A stretch of DNA of 64,000 bases from Halorientalis marina (lineage in GTDB: Archaea; Halobacteriota; Halobacteria; Halobacteriales; Haloarculaceae): NCBI RefSeq assembly GCF_023028345.1, contig NZ_CP095487.1, forward strand, positions 434,001-498,000. The letters run 5' to 3'. Below the pieces are notes generated by a model, which saw only the letters and a list, made by a program, of their open reading frames with translations, was not told the origin of the DNA and ran no database searches. Of the stretch, positions 51,993-60,067 are shown piece after piece (position 1 is the first letter of the stretch; each line of letters starts with the position of its first letter). The position numbers were made by a program, and so were the translations under genes.

Positions 51993-53837
51993 ATGACCGA
52001 CACGACGCCCGAAGTGGTCCGCCTGTTCGGTGGTCCGGGGAGCGGGAAGACGACCGCGCTCCTCGACCGCGTCGAGAAACTCCAGCAGGACGAGGACGTC
52101 GACGTACGTGACATCCTCGTCGTCTCCTACACCCGCGCCGCGGCCGCCGAGATCCGCGAACGCCTCGCCGACCGACTCGACACGACGCCCCGAGCCCTCC
52201 GTGGCAACGTCTGTACGATGCACGCGAAGGCCTACGAACTGCTCGACCTCTCGCGTGGTGACGTGGTCGGCGAGTCCGACAAGGAGGAGTTCTGCGAGGA
52301 GTACGGCATCGAGTACGAGGACGAGAACAAGGGTGCCCGCCGGCGGTCGGCCCGCTCGACCACCATCGGCAACAAGATCATCGCCACCAGCCAGTGGCTC
52401 CAGCGCACCCGCCGCGACGTGGCCGACTGGTACGACGTCCCCTTCAAGTGGAACGTCGAGGAAGTGCGGCTCCCGCCCGAGGAGGACCCCAACTCCCAGA
52501 CGGGGAACAAGTACACCCCGACCTGGCCGTCCGACGACGACCGGATCGACGTGCCCGAAGTCATCCGCGCCTGGCGTGGCTACAAGGGCGAGCACGGCCT
52601 CGTCGGCTTCGCCGATATGCTCGAACGCGTCGAACAACGCTCCCTGCTCCCGAACGTCGACTACCTCGTCATCGACGAGTTCCAAGACATCACGACCCTC
52701 CAGTACGCGGTCTACGACGAGTGGAAGCCCCACATGAAGAGGATCCTCATCGCCGGCGACGACGACCAGGTCGTCTACGCCTGGCAGGGCGCTGACCCCG
52801 ACCTCCTGCTCGACGAGGACGTCGACGTCGACGAGGTCCTCCCGAACTCCTACCGGCTCCCCTCCTCCATCCTGAACGTCGTCAACCGCGAGATCAGCCA
52901 CATCGAGAAACGACAGGAGAAAGACCTCGAACCCCGCAAGGAGGGCGGGTCGGTCGAGGCCGTCCGCGGCCCGTCGATGCTCGACCTCGTCCGGAACGTG
53001 AAAGCCACCATCGAGGAGGACGAGGACGGAACCTCGATGCTCCTCTTTCGGGCGCGCTACCAGATGTTCCAGTTCATGGACGAGTTCATCGGTGACGGCA
53101 TCCCCTTCCAGTGTCTGACCGACCAGCGGATGTGGACCGACCGCCTCACCCAGTACGTCCGCGGCGTCGAGGCTATGGCCGAGGACGAACCCCTCACCGC
53201 CCTGGAGGCCCGCCGGCTCGCCGATATGCTCGCCGACTCGGCGTTCGGAACCGGCGAGCGTGACGACTTCTTCGACGCCATCGACGAGCGCCAGGAGGAG
53301 GCCGACACCGACGACCTCGCCGAAATCTCCGTCGAACCCGACTTCGTCCGGGAGTACGTCCCGTTCGCGCCCGACCCGCGGAGCGCCGCCGATATGCTCC
53401 GAAAAGTCACGAACTTCCAGGAGCGCTCGGTGGACGCCTACTTCGCTGGCGACTACGAGGGAATGGAGACGGACCGGGTCCGCGTCGGCACCATCCACTC
53501 CGCGAAGGGCCGCGAGGCCGACCACGTGTTCGTCGCTACCGACCTCACCGAGAAGGTCGTCGAGCAGATGGCCGCGACCGTCGAACAGGAGGGCCGGGAG
53601 GTTCCCGGCATCGAGGAGTTCACGAAACACACCGACCCCGTCCCCACGCTGACCGACAACGAGCGTCGTGTCTTCTACGTCGGAATGTCGCGTGCGCGCG
53701 AACGACTGGTCATCCTCGAAGGACTCGTCGACGGCGCACCCACGCTTCCCGTCGACGTGTTGCTCGAGAACGAGCCCAGCGAGCAGTCCATCGAGGACCT
53801 CATCGCCGAGGCCAAAGAGGCCGTCGTCGCGAAGTAA
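51993..53837 (+). CDS. UvrD/Rep-type superfamily 1A helicase
   Basis: This 614-residue protein shows the SF1A motifs: GGPGSGKTT (Walker A, about residues 13-21), VIDEFQDITTLQ (motif II), GDDDQVVYAWQGADP (motif III), an IHSAKGREADHVFV (motif V) and YVGMSRARERLVIL (motif VI). It is a likely 3'-5' DNA helicase in repair. It is shorter than bacterial UvrD, as is normal for haloarchaeal members. The next gene is convergent. Confidence 0.92.
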   Translation: MTDTTPEVVRLFGGPGSGKTTALLDRVEKLQQDEDVDVRDILVVSYTRAAAAEIRERLADRLDTTPRALRGNVCTMHAKAYELLDLSRGDVVGESDKEEFCEEYGIEYEDENKGARRRSARSTTIGNKIIATSQWLQRTRRDVADWYDVPFKWNVEEVRLPPEEDPNSQTGNKYTPTWPSDDDRIDVPEVIRAWRGYKGEHGLVGFADMLERVEQRSLLPNVDYLVIDEFQDITTLQYAVYDEWKPHMKRILIAGDDDQVVYAWQGADPDLLLDEDVDVDEVLPNSYRLPSSILNVVNREISHIEKRQEKDLEPRKEGGSVEAVRGPSMLDLVRNVKATIEEDEDGTSMLLFRARYQMFQFMDEFIGDGIPFQCLTDQRMWTDRLTQYVRGVEAMAEDEPLTALEARRLADMLADSAFGTGERDDFFDAIDERQEEADTDDLAEISVEPDFVREYVPFAPDPRSAADMLRKVTNFQERSVDAYFAGDYEGMETDRVRVGTIHSAKGREADHVFVATDLTEKVVEQMAATVEQEGREVPGIEEFTKHTDPVPTLTDNERRVFYVGMSRARERLVILEGLVDGAPTLPVDVLLENEPSEQSIEDLIAEAKEAVVAK

Positions 53838-53862
53838 TAGACGCTCCGTCGGTCGCGCAGCC

Positions 53863-54153
53863 TCACTTTTCGGCGTCGTCGACGACCTCGCTCTCGACGG
53901 TCTCGACCCCGTCGGTCGACGATTCCTCCGGGTCTTCGACGACCGTCCCGGCGGCCGACTTCGCGGCGTCGGCGGCCACGTCCGTCGGCTTGATCACGTA
54001 CTCTTCGAGGCCGACCATCAGGACCGCGATGCCGACGGCGGCCAGCCCGATGTCGGTGCCCCCGGCGAGCAGTTTGTCGACTCCGAACATCGCCAGTGGG
54101 ATCGCGAACACGAGCGTCCCGAGCAACTGGAGCTGGTCGATGATGCTGCCCAT
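53863..54153 (-). CDS. DUF7533-like small membrane protein
   Basis: This 96-residue protein has two hydrophobic helices (about residues 7-25 and 35-51) and an acidic cytoplasmic tail (DPEESSTDGVETVESEVVDD). It resembles small haloarchaeal membrane proteins of unknown function. It is divergent from the next gene with an 87-bp gap. Confidence 0.65.
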   Translation of the reverse strand: MGSIIDQLQLLGTLVFAIPLAMFGVDKLLAGGTDIGLAAVGIAVLMVGLEEYVIKPTDVAADAAKSAAGTVVEDPEESSTDGVETVESEVVDDAEK

Positions 54154-54240
54154 CCTGCCGGCCCTTCGCGGTCAGCGGGCAAAAGCCGTACGGCACGTCA
54201 CCCGCCAGTGGTTTAACTGTCGGCGACGCCTGTCACCACC

Positions 54241-54594
54241 ATGGGCTCCCGGGAGAACCGCGTCATCCTCGCCTCGCTGGCCCTCGTTGCCCTGCTGGCC
54301 GTCGCGGCGAGACTCACCGGACTGGGTGACGACAGCGCCGTCGTCGTCTTCCTCGTCGTCGTCGGCGCCGGAATCCTGCTCCCGCAACTGTACCTCGCCC
54401 GGACCGACGAGGGGGTCGACCCCGGCCGGCGGGTCCGTGTCGGCGCGTTCCTGGCCGCGCTGTTCGCGTTCGCCATCGCGAACGGCGCGCCCGCTTTCGA
54501 GCGGCGTGTCCTGGCGACGACGGGGCTGGCACTGCTCGTTGCCCTTCTCGTCCGCGAGGCCGTCGCCGGCTACCGCGACTCGCTCGCGGGGTGA
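54241..54594 (+). CDS. Small four-helix membrane protein
   Basis: This 117-residue protein is hydrophobic with segments at about residues 8-25, 32-51, 67-84 and 88-108, and a charged loop ARTDEGVDPGRR. No family is recognised with certainty. It precedes riboflavin synthase by 42 bp on the same strand and may share its transcript. Confidence 0.6.
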   Translation: MGSRENRVILASLALVALLAVAARLTGLGDDSAVVVFLVVVGAGILLPQLYLARTDEGVDPGRRVRVGAFLAALFAFAIANGAPAFERRVLATTGLALLVALLVREAVAGYRDSLAG

Positions 54595-54636
54595 GCGAAT
54601 CAGGAATCACTTAGGACCGCGGCCCCTAGGCCGGGT

Positions 54637-55305
54637 ATGTTCACGGGTATCGTCGAGACGACCGGCGAGATCGTCGCGACCGAGGCCGACGCCGACGGCC
54701 GCCGCGTCCGCGTACGGGCCGACCTGGCCGACCTCCACCGGGGCCAGAGCATCGCGATCAGCGGCGCCTGCCTCACCGTCGAGGACCACGATACGGGGTG
54801 GTTCGACCTCTTTCTCTCACAGGAGACCGTCGAGCGAACGTACCTCGGCGACCTCGGCGAGGGCGACCTCGTCAACGTCGAGCGCGCGCTGCCGGCCGAC
54901 GGCCGCCTCGACGGCCACGTCGTCCAGGGCCACGTGGACGCGACCGCCGAGGTGACGGGGATCGCGCGGATCGGGGATGACTGGGAGTTCCGCTTCTCGA
55001 TTCCCGAGGGACTGGAACGATACGTCGTCGAGAAGGGGTCGGTGACGGTCGACGGGATCAGTCTGACCGTAGCCAGCCTGTCGTCGCGCAGCGACGACGA
55101 ACGAGCGAGCGGTGAGGGGGGCGAACCGCGAGCCGACGATTTCGGCGTGGCGATCATCCCGGAGACCTACGACGTGACGACCCTCTCGGAGAAGGCGGTC
55201 GGCGACCCCGTCCACATCGAGGTGGACGTGATGGCGAAGTACGTCGAGTCGATGCTCGCCGGCGGCGGCGACAGCCAGTCGCCCTACGCCGAGCGGTTCG
55301 AGTAG
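54637..55305 (+). CDS. ribE: Riboflavin synthase (lumazine-binding type)
   Basis: This 222-residue protein matches the bacterial-type riboflavin synthase, with two lumazine-binding repeats. MFTGIVETTGEI starts repeat 1, ISGACLTV is near residue 45, GHVVQGHVDATAEV is near residue 90, and SVTVDGISLTV near residue 137 starts the second. It dismutates two lumazines to riboflavin. An acidic, Arg/Ser-rich insertion follows (RSDDERASGEGGEPRADDF). It differs from the RibC-like archaeal enzyme of methanogens. Confidence 0.93.
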   Translation: MFTGIVETTGEIVATEADADGRRVRVRADLADLHRGQSIAISGACLTVEDHDTGWFDLFLSQETVERTYLGDLGEGDLVNVERALPADGRLDGHVVQGHVDATAEVTGIARIGDDWEFRFSIPEGLERYVVEKGSVTVDGISLTVASLSSRSDDERASGEGGEPRADDFGVAIIPETYDVTTLSEKAVGDPVHIEVDVMAKYVESMLAGGGDSQSPYAERFE

Positions 55306-56328
55306 CTACTCGAACTCCGGCGGCTCCGAACGGGACGCGGGGCCGTCGCCTTGGGAGACGGTCCGGAACGCGCTGTTGTACTTCGAGAGCTTCCGGATCA
55401 ACAGGAGCCCGAACAGGCCGTCGTAGAGGATCACGAACCCGAAGAAGGCGACGAACCCGGAGAGGGCCGTGGTACTCGCGACCGCGGGCACGAGGATCGT
55501 AACGGTGGTGTTGTAGGTCCCGTGGATGAGCGTCGCGATGATCAGTCCCTTGAGGACGATGGGGCCGGCCCGGTCGCGGTTGAACTTGGCCAGGCCGAGG
55601 TAGTAGCCGGCGAACGCGGAGTAGATGACGTGGCCCGGCCCGGCCAACGCCCGGACGGTGGCGATGCCCGACCCCTCGCCGATCAGGTTGGCCGCCTCCG
55701 GGGCGGTCCCGAGCGTCTGGGTGATGTAGAGGGCGTTCTCGATGGTCGCGAACCCGAGGCCGGCGACCGCGCCGTAGACGGCGCCGTCGATGACGGCGTC
55801 GAAGCGGTCGTCGCGGTAGGCGTGGAGCCTGACGGCGAGGATTTTCACCGTCTCCTCGATGGGACCGACGACGAAAAAGAAGAACGCGAGCGTCCCGAAG
55901 ACCGGGACGAGGCCGAAACCGGAGCCGATGGCCGACGCGTAGCCGCCGAGGATCGGGTTCAACACCCCAGCGAAACTCGCGAGCAAGACCCCGAGCACGA
56001 ACGTCGCGATCAACAGCCCGAGCGGCTCCTGTGTCGTCACGTCCGCGTACCAGAGGTAGGCCGCCAGCCCCAGCGCGGGCACGACCGACAGGACGACGAA
56101 CGTTCCCACCACGGGGTCGGTCACCAGCCCGAGGCCGCCGAGCGCGAACTCCGCGAGCACGATCAGGACCGCCGCTCCGACCACCGTCCAGCGCAGGGTC
56201 GAAACCAGCCCGCCGTAGAGCCACACCGCGAACCGGTCCAGCCCCGACCGAACCTCCCAGTCCGAAATCTCGTAGAGGTCGACCGACCCGTCGCTTTTCG
56301 CTTCGACCGGGTCACGGCGGTCAGTCAT
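55306..56328 (-). CDS. PrsW-like intramembrane metalloprotease
   Basis: This 340-residue protein has about nine hydrophobic segments. The PrsW/CPBP-like catalytic layout is visible: VGPIEETVKILAV (adjacent glutamates), GFATIENALY, and two later histidines in GPGHVIYSAFAGY and ATLIHGTYNT. Members cleave membrane-bound substrates such as anti-sigma factors in bacteria; archaeal targets are unknown. The N-terminal 30 residues are acidic. Its stop codon abuts that of riboflavin synthase. Confidence 0.88.
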   Translation of the reverse strand: MTDRRDPVEAKSDGSVDLYEISDWEVRSGLDRFAVWLYGGLVSTLRWTVVGAAVLIVLAEFALGGLGLVTDPVVGTFVVLSVVPALGLAAYLWYADVTTQEPLGLLIATFVLGVLLASFAGVLNPILGGYASAIGSGFGLVPVFGTLAFFFFVVGPIEETVKILAVRLHAYRDDRFDAVIDGAVYGAVAGLGFATIENALYITQTLGTAPEAANLIGEGSGIATVRALAGPGHVIYSAFAGYYLGLAKFNRDRAGPIVLKGLIIATLIHGTYNTTVTILVPAVASTTALSGFVAFFGFVILYDGLFGLLLIRKLSKYNSAFRTVSQGDGPASRSEPPEFE

Positions 56329-56493
56329 ACCCGGCACATCGACTGGCCGCCACCTAACCCTTTGGCACGCCGGCCAGCCCGCCCTCACCTCTCTCGTGAT
56401 TACCGTTGTGCATCGGGTCGTGGCATTCATCATTAAACAGGATAATCCTCCTTTAGGTGCAGGCTTTTCCGTGCGCGTCGGAGAGTGGGGGTA

Positions 56494-56625
56494 ATGACAC
56501 GACACAGCGCGAGCCGCGGAATGATGTACTCGGCGCCGCCGGGGCCCGAGAGCGACCGGACGGCGGACATCGAGACGGATGCGTCCGCCGAGGCCGACGC
56601 GGAGCCGGCGGCCGCGGACGACTGA
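56494..56625 (+). CDS. Small acidic ORF
   Basis: A 43-residue product (MTRHSASRGMMYSAPPGPES...) has a basic N-terminus and an acidic Ala-rich C-terminus. ATTAAACAGGATAATCC (56433-56449) is an AT-rich patch suitable for a promoter about 45 bp upstream. No domain is seen. It may be real, but is too short to judge by composition. Confidence 0.4.
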   Translation: MTRHSASRGMMYSAPPGPESDRTADIETDASAEADAEPAAADD

Positions 56626-56707
56626 GACGCGCTCGAACGGTTCGGACGACGCGTTCCTCCCTGCGTGAAGCGATGCGGTTTTTCGGCTGTACGTCCTACG
56701 GCTGGTA

Positions 56708-57292
56708 ATGACAGTGACGGCTGGGGTCGTCGCCGTCCAGGGCGACGTGAGCGAGCACGCCGACGCCATCAGGACGGCCGCTCGCACCCACGACGAGACC
56801 GCCACGGTCCACGAGATACGCACGTCGGGGACAGTCCCCGACTGTGACCTCCTGCTCATGCCCGGTGGCGAGTCGACGACCATCTCGCGGCTGGTCCACA
56901 GCGAGGGCATCGCTCCCGAAATCAGGGCCCACGTCGAGGCCGGCAAGCCCGTGCTGGCGACGTGTGCGGGCCTGATCGTCGCGTCGACGGACGCCAACGA
57001 CGACCGCGTCGAGGCGCTCGACCTCGTCGACGTCTCCGTCGAACGCAACGCCTTCGGCCGACAGAAGGACAGTTTCGAGGCGCCGTTGGACGTGACTGGC
57101 CTCGACGACCCCTTCCACGCCGTGTTCATCCGCGCGCCGGTCATCGACTCTGTCGGCGACGGCGTCGAGGTGCTGGCGTCGTGGGACGACCGCCCGGTCG
57201 CGGTCCGGCAGGGCCCGGTCGTCGGCACCTCCTTTCACCCGGAACTGACCGCCGACTCCCGGCTCCACGACCTCGCCTTCTTTCCGGCCTGA
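56708..57292 (+). CDS. pdxT: Pyridoxal 5'-phosphate synthase glutaminase subunit PdxT
   Basis: This 194-residue class I glutaminase feeds ammonia to PdxS for vitamin B6 synthesis. The signature residues are present: MPGGESTTISRL near residue 51, the nucleophile in LATCAGLIV (Cys about residue 85), and the His/Glu pair in TSFHPELT near the end. The length is normal. pdxS is not in the window. Confidence 0.94.
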   Translation: MTVTAGVVAVQGDVSEHADAIRTAARTHDETATVHEIRTSGTVPDCDLLLMPGGESTTISRLVHSEGIAPEIRAHVEAGKPVLATCAGLIVASTDANDDRVEALDLVDVSVERNAFGRQKDSFEAPLDVTGLDDPFHAVFIRAPVIDSVGDGVEVLASWDDRPVAVRQGPVVGTSFHPELTADSRLHDLAFFPA

Positions 57293-57324
57293 AGCGTTTT
57301 GAGTCCGGGCCCCCACGAGGCGGT

Positions 57325-57774
57325 ATGGACGCCACCATCCAGGGGGTCCGGGTCGCCGGCACACCGACCGGCCCCGTCCCGGTCGTGTTGCTCGCGCCCG
57401 ACGGCGAGCAGGACTTCCTGCCCATCTTCATCGGCTTCGACGAGGCCGCCAGCATCGCCCGCGGCCTCGACGCAAGCGACGTCGGCCGGCCGCTGACCCA
57501 CGACCTCACGCTCGACATCGTGGAGGAACTCGGCGGCCGTGTCGAGCGTGTCGTCGTCAGCGACGTCGAGGACGGCACCTACATCGCCGACCTCCACGTC
57601 GCGACCCCGCGGGAGTCCGTCGTCGTCGACGCCCGCCCCAGCGACTCGCTCGCGCTCGCGGCCCGCACCAACGCCCTCATCGAAGTCGCCGAGGCCGTCT
57701 TCGAGGACGGCCGCCGCGACCCCGACGAGTTCGACGACCTCGACGACATCCGCGACGTGATGGATGTGGTCTAA
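57325..57774 (+). CDS. Bifunctional nuclease (BFN) family protein
   Basis: This 149-residue protein matches the DUF151/bifunctional nuclease family, with LPIFIGFDEAASIARGL near residue 31, RPLTHDLTLDIVEELGG near residue 55, and DARPSDSLALAART near residue 100. The family name comes from plant homologues; nuclease activity in archaea is not established. The gene ends in an acidic tail and its stop is followed at once by palindromic element copy 3. Confidence 0.88.
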   Translation: MDATIQGVRVAGTPTGPVPVVLLAPDGEQDFLPIFIGFDEAASIARGLDASDVGRPLTHDLTLDIVEELGGRVERVVVSDVEDGTYIADLHVATPRESVVVDARPSDSLALAARTNALIEVAEAVFEDGRRDPDEFDDLDDIRDVMDVV

Positions 57775-57833
57775 CCACTTTTTACGGAGGGGGGTCGCTG
57801 GGTGACCCCCCTCCGCAAAAACTTGGGGAAAAA
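57775..57833. repeat. Palindromic intergenic element, copy 3
   Basis: CCACTTTTTAC (57775) begins directly after the TAA stop of the BFN gene. A perfect 12-bp stem CGGAGGGGGGTC/GACCCCCCTCCG (57785-57796, 57804-57815) closes a 7-nt loop, and GCAAAAACTTGGGGAAAAA ends it. This is the cleanest of the three copies and would form an efficient intrinsic terminator-like hairpin followed by A/T tracts on either strand. Confidence 0.8.
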
Positions 57834-57883
57834 GGCCGGCCGCTCGGCTCCGCCTCGCGGCCGGTACGACGACCGAGTGCCAG

Positions 57884-58052
57884 ACCGCAACCGCAACCGC
57901 CACCGCCACTGCCCCCACACCGCCACCGCCTCGCACCGCCACTGCCCCCACACCGCAACCGCAACCGCCACCGCCACTGCCCCCACACCGCCACCGCCTC
58001 GCACCGCCACCGCTTCCCCACAACCTCGCCTCGCACCGCCACCGCACCCCGA
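57884..58052 (+). repeat. C-rich tandem repeat (68-bp unit)
   Basis: Two near-perfect 68-bp units (57884-57951 and 57952-58019) are themselves built from ACCGCA/ACCGCC hexamers. The pattern fades to 58052. It is non-coding on the plus strand and lies between palindromic element copy 3 and hisE. A weaker version of the same composition follows copy 2 at 9803-9920. Confidence 0.8.
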
Positions 58053-58085
58053 AGGAATCATGGCCGTGTGGCGAGGAGGGCGACC

Positions 58086-58379
58086 ATGGACGACACCGAC
58101 GAGATTCTCGACGACCTCTTTGCCGTCATCGAAGACCGGAAAGCGAACCTCCCGGAGGACTCCTACACTGCTTCCCTGTTCACCCACGAGAAAGGCGAGA
58201 ACGCGGTGCTGGAGAAACTCGGCGAGGAGACGACCGAACTGCTCCTGGCCGCCAAAGACGACGACCGCGAGGAGATCGCCCACGAGTCCGCCGACATCGT
58301 CTACCACCTGCTCGTCCTGCTGGCGATGAAGGACATGGACATCGAAGACCTGCGGGCGGAGCTGGCCGACCGACGATAG
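58086..58379 (+). CDS. hisE: Phosphoribosyl-ATP pyrophosphatase HisE
   Basis: This 97-residue protein performs the second step of histidine synthesis. It has the HisE/MazG-like helices with SYTASLFTHEKGENAVLEKL near residue 20, and metal-binding GEETTELLLAAK and ESADIVYHLLVLL. ATG 58086 is chosen over a GTG at 58068. The last 33 bp of the gene recur 199 bp downstream. Confidence 0.92.
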   Translation: MDDTDEILDDLFAVIEDRKANLPEDSYTASLFTHEKGENAVLEKLGEETTELLLAAKDDDREEIAHESADIVYHLLVLLAMKDMDIEDLRAELADRR

Positions 58380-58590
58380 CGACCGCGAGCGACGGGAGGA
58401 GCGAGCGGCTTTTTGGCCACCGGAAGACTCACTGCGTTCGTCTTCCGAGCACCCGTTCGTTCCCTGCGGTCACTCACGGGAACCACGTTTTTCGACGAGT
58501 GGTGGCGAGTGAAACGAGCCACTCGAGTCGAAAAAGGTGGTGGGGGACCTGCGGGCGGAGCTGGCCGACCGCCGGTAGTCCGCGAGCGAC
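58347..58590. repeat. Duplicated hisE tail enclosing three hairpins
   Basis: The final 33 bp of hisE (58347-58379) recur at 58546-58578, still ending in TAG, with two changes; the similarity runs on to 58393 and 58590. Between the copies are three stem-loops: GGAAGAC/GTCTTCC, GTTCCC/GGGAAC, and a long TTTTTCGAcGAGTGG/CCACTCgAGTCGAAAAA pair (58488-58535). The layout is like an insertion with a target duplication, or a local tandem duplication. Confidence 0.75.
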
Positions 58591-58597
58591 CGCGTTC

Positions 58598-58960
58598 TCA
58601 GCCCGCGAGCAGGCCGCCGACGGCGCCGCCGATGGCGCTGTCGATGGCGAGCACGAGTGCGATGACGACGCCGATGACGAGGACACCGACGCCGAGCAGG
58701 CCGCCGACGGGGCCGGCGGCGGCGCCCCCGACGGCTCCGGCGCCGACTCCGAATATGACGGCGAGGACGATGCCCCCGATGGCACCGGCGAGCAGGCCGT
58801 GCCAGGCACCGCTCCCGATGCCGCTGTCGGCGAGGTAGCCCGCGACGCCGCCGCCGATCAGGCCCGCGCCGACGTGACCGATCACCGGGAGTATGAACGC
58901 GACGATGCCGGCCACGAGGCTGACGAGAAAGCCGATGCCGACCGCACGCCAGTCTGTCAT
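58598..58960 (-). CDS. DUF5518 family membrane protein
   Basis: This 120-residue protein is Gly/Ala/Val-rich with three or four hydrophobic segments and matches the haloarchaeal DUF5518 type (RAVGIGFLVSLVAGIVAF, GAGLIGGGVAGYL). The function is unknown. ATG 58960 is used. It is convergent with hisE, with the repeat region between. Confidence 0.8.
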   Translation of the reverse strand: MTDWRAVGIGFLVSLVAGIVAFILPVIGHVGAGLIGGGVAGYLADSGIGSGAWHGLLAGAIGGIVLAVIFGVGAGAVGGAAAGPVGGLLGVGVLVIGVVIALVLAIDSAIGGAVGGLLAG

Positions 58961-59091
58961 GCGATGACCATCCACGTACGGGGACATAACGAATCGCCCC
59001 ACTCCCTTGCCGGTCGGTTGCGGGGTCCTGTGGCCGCCGCTCGCGACCAAAAGGTGGGTCTTTTATGCGCGAACGTGGTACGAACGGCAAC

Positions 59092-60057
59092 ATGATTCTC
59101 GAGGACCTGCCGACGACGCCCACGTCGGAGGAGCTACTCGACAAGGCCTTCTCCCGGGCCGCCCGCTCCGGGCGGGCGAAGTCGGGGTTCGAGGCCCAGC
59201 AGTCGATGCTCCAGACGGCCGCGAACATCGTTTCGGACAACCTCGAGAACGTCGTCACCGCCTGGCCGGACTTCGACGACCTCGACCCATTCTATTACGA
59301 ACTCGTCGACGCCATCGTCGGGGTCGACACCCTCCGCCAGCACCTCTCGGAGGTCTCCTGGGCTAGTCGCAAGACGGGCGATATCCGCGAGGAGTACCAG
59401 GCCCGCTTTCGCAACGTCGACGCCGAGGGCGCGAAGAAACTCCGCAAGCAGGCCTTCGCCCGCATCGCGGACGTCGTCGAGGAGGTCGAGGACGACCTCG
59501 CGGCCATCAACGATGCCCACCAGGACCTCCGGAGCCTCCCGGACATCCGGCCCGACGAGCCAACCATCGTCGTCGCGGGCTACCCCAACGTCGGCAAGTC
59601 CTCCTTCGTCAACCGCGTCACCAACGCCCGTAACGAAACCGCGTCCTATCCGTTCACGACCACCGAGATCCGGGTGGGCCACATCGAGCGCGACCACATC
59701 CGCTACCAGCTCGTCGACACGCCGGGCCTGCTCGACCGCCCGCCGGAGGACCGCAACGAGATCGAGTCACAGGCCGTCAGCGCGGTCGAACACCTCGCCG
59801 ACGCCGTCCTCGTCTTCCTCGACGCCAGCGGGGAGTGTGGCTATCCCATCGACGTCCAGCTGGAACTCCGGGACGCTCTCCTCGCGCGGTTCGACGACGT
59901 GCCGGTCCTCACGGTCTGTAACAAGAGCGACCGCTCGCGGGACGTCGAGGCCGACTACTACATGAGCGTCACGGAGGGCGAGAACGTCGACACCGTGCTG
60001 GACGCCGCCGTCGAAGCGGTCGGGTACGAGCCCGAACTGCCCTTCGACGAGGACTGA
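59092..60057 (+). CDS. NOG1-like GTP-binding protein
   Basis: This 321-residue protein has the OBG/NOG1 architecture. An N-terminal helical domain (about residues 1-160) precedes a G domain with GYPNVGKSS (G1), TTTEIRVG (G2-like), DTPGLLDRP (G3) and NKSDRS (G4). NOG1 acts in large ribosomal subunit assembly in eukaryotes, and an equivalent role is likely. ATG 59092 is chosen because MILEDLPTTPT matches the family's N-terminus. Confidence 0.93.
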   Translation: MILEDLPTTPTSEELLDKAFSRAARSGRAKSGFEAQQSMLQTAANIVSDNLENVVTAWPDFDDLDPFYYELVDAIVGVDTLRQHLSEVSWASRKTGDIREEYQARFRNVDAEGAKKLRKQAFARIADVVEEVEDDLAAINDAHQDLRSLPDIRPDEPTIVVAGYPNVGKSSFVNRVTNARNETASYPFTTTEIRVGHIERDHIRYQLVDTPGLLDRPPEDRNEIESQAVSAVEHLADAVLVFLDASGECGYPIDVQLELRDALLARFDDVPVLTVCNKSDRSRDVEADYYMSVTEGENVDTVLDAAVEAVGYEPELPFDED

Positions 60058-60067
60058 CGCCTGCCGC

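Noticed and set aside
57884-58052. Possible CRISPR array
   Set aside because: Repeat units are directly joined and low in complexity, with no unique spacers and no cas genes anywhere in the window.
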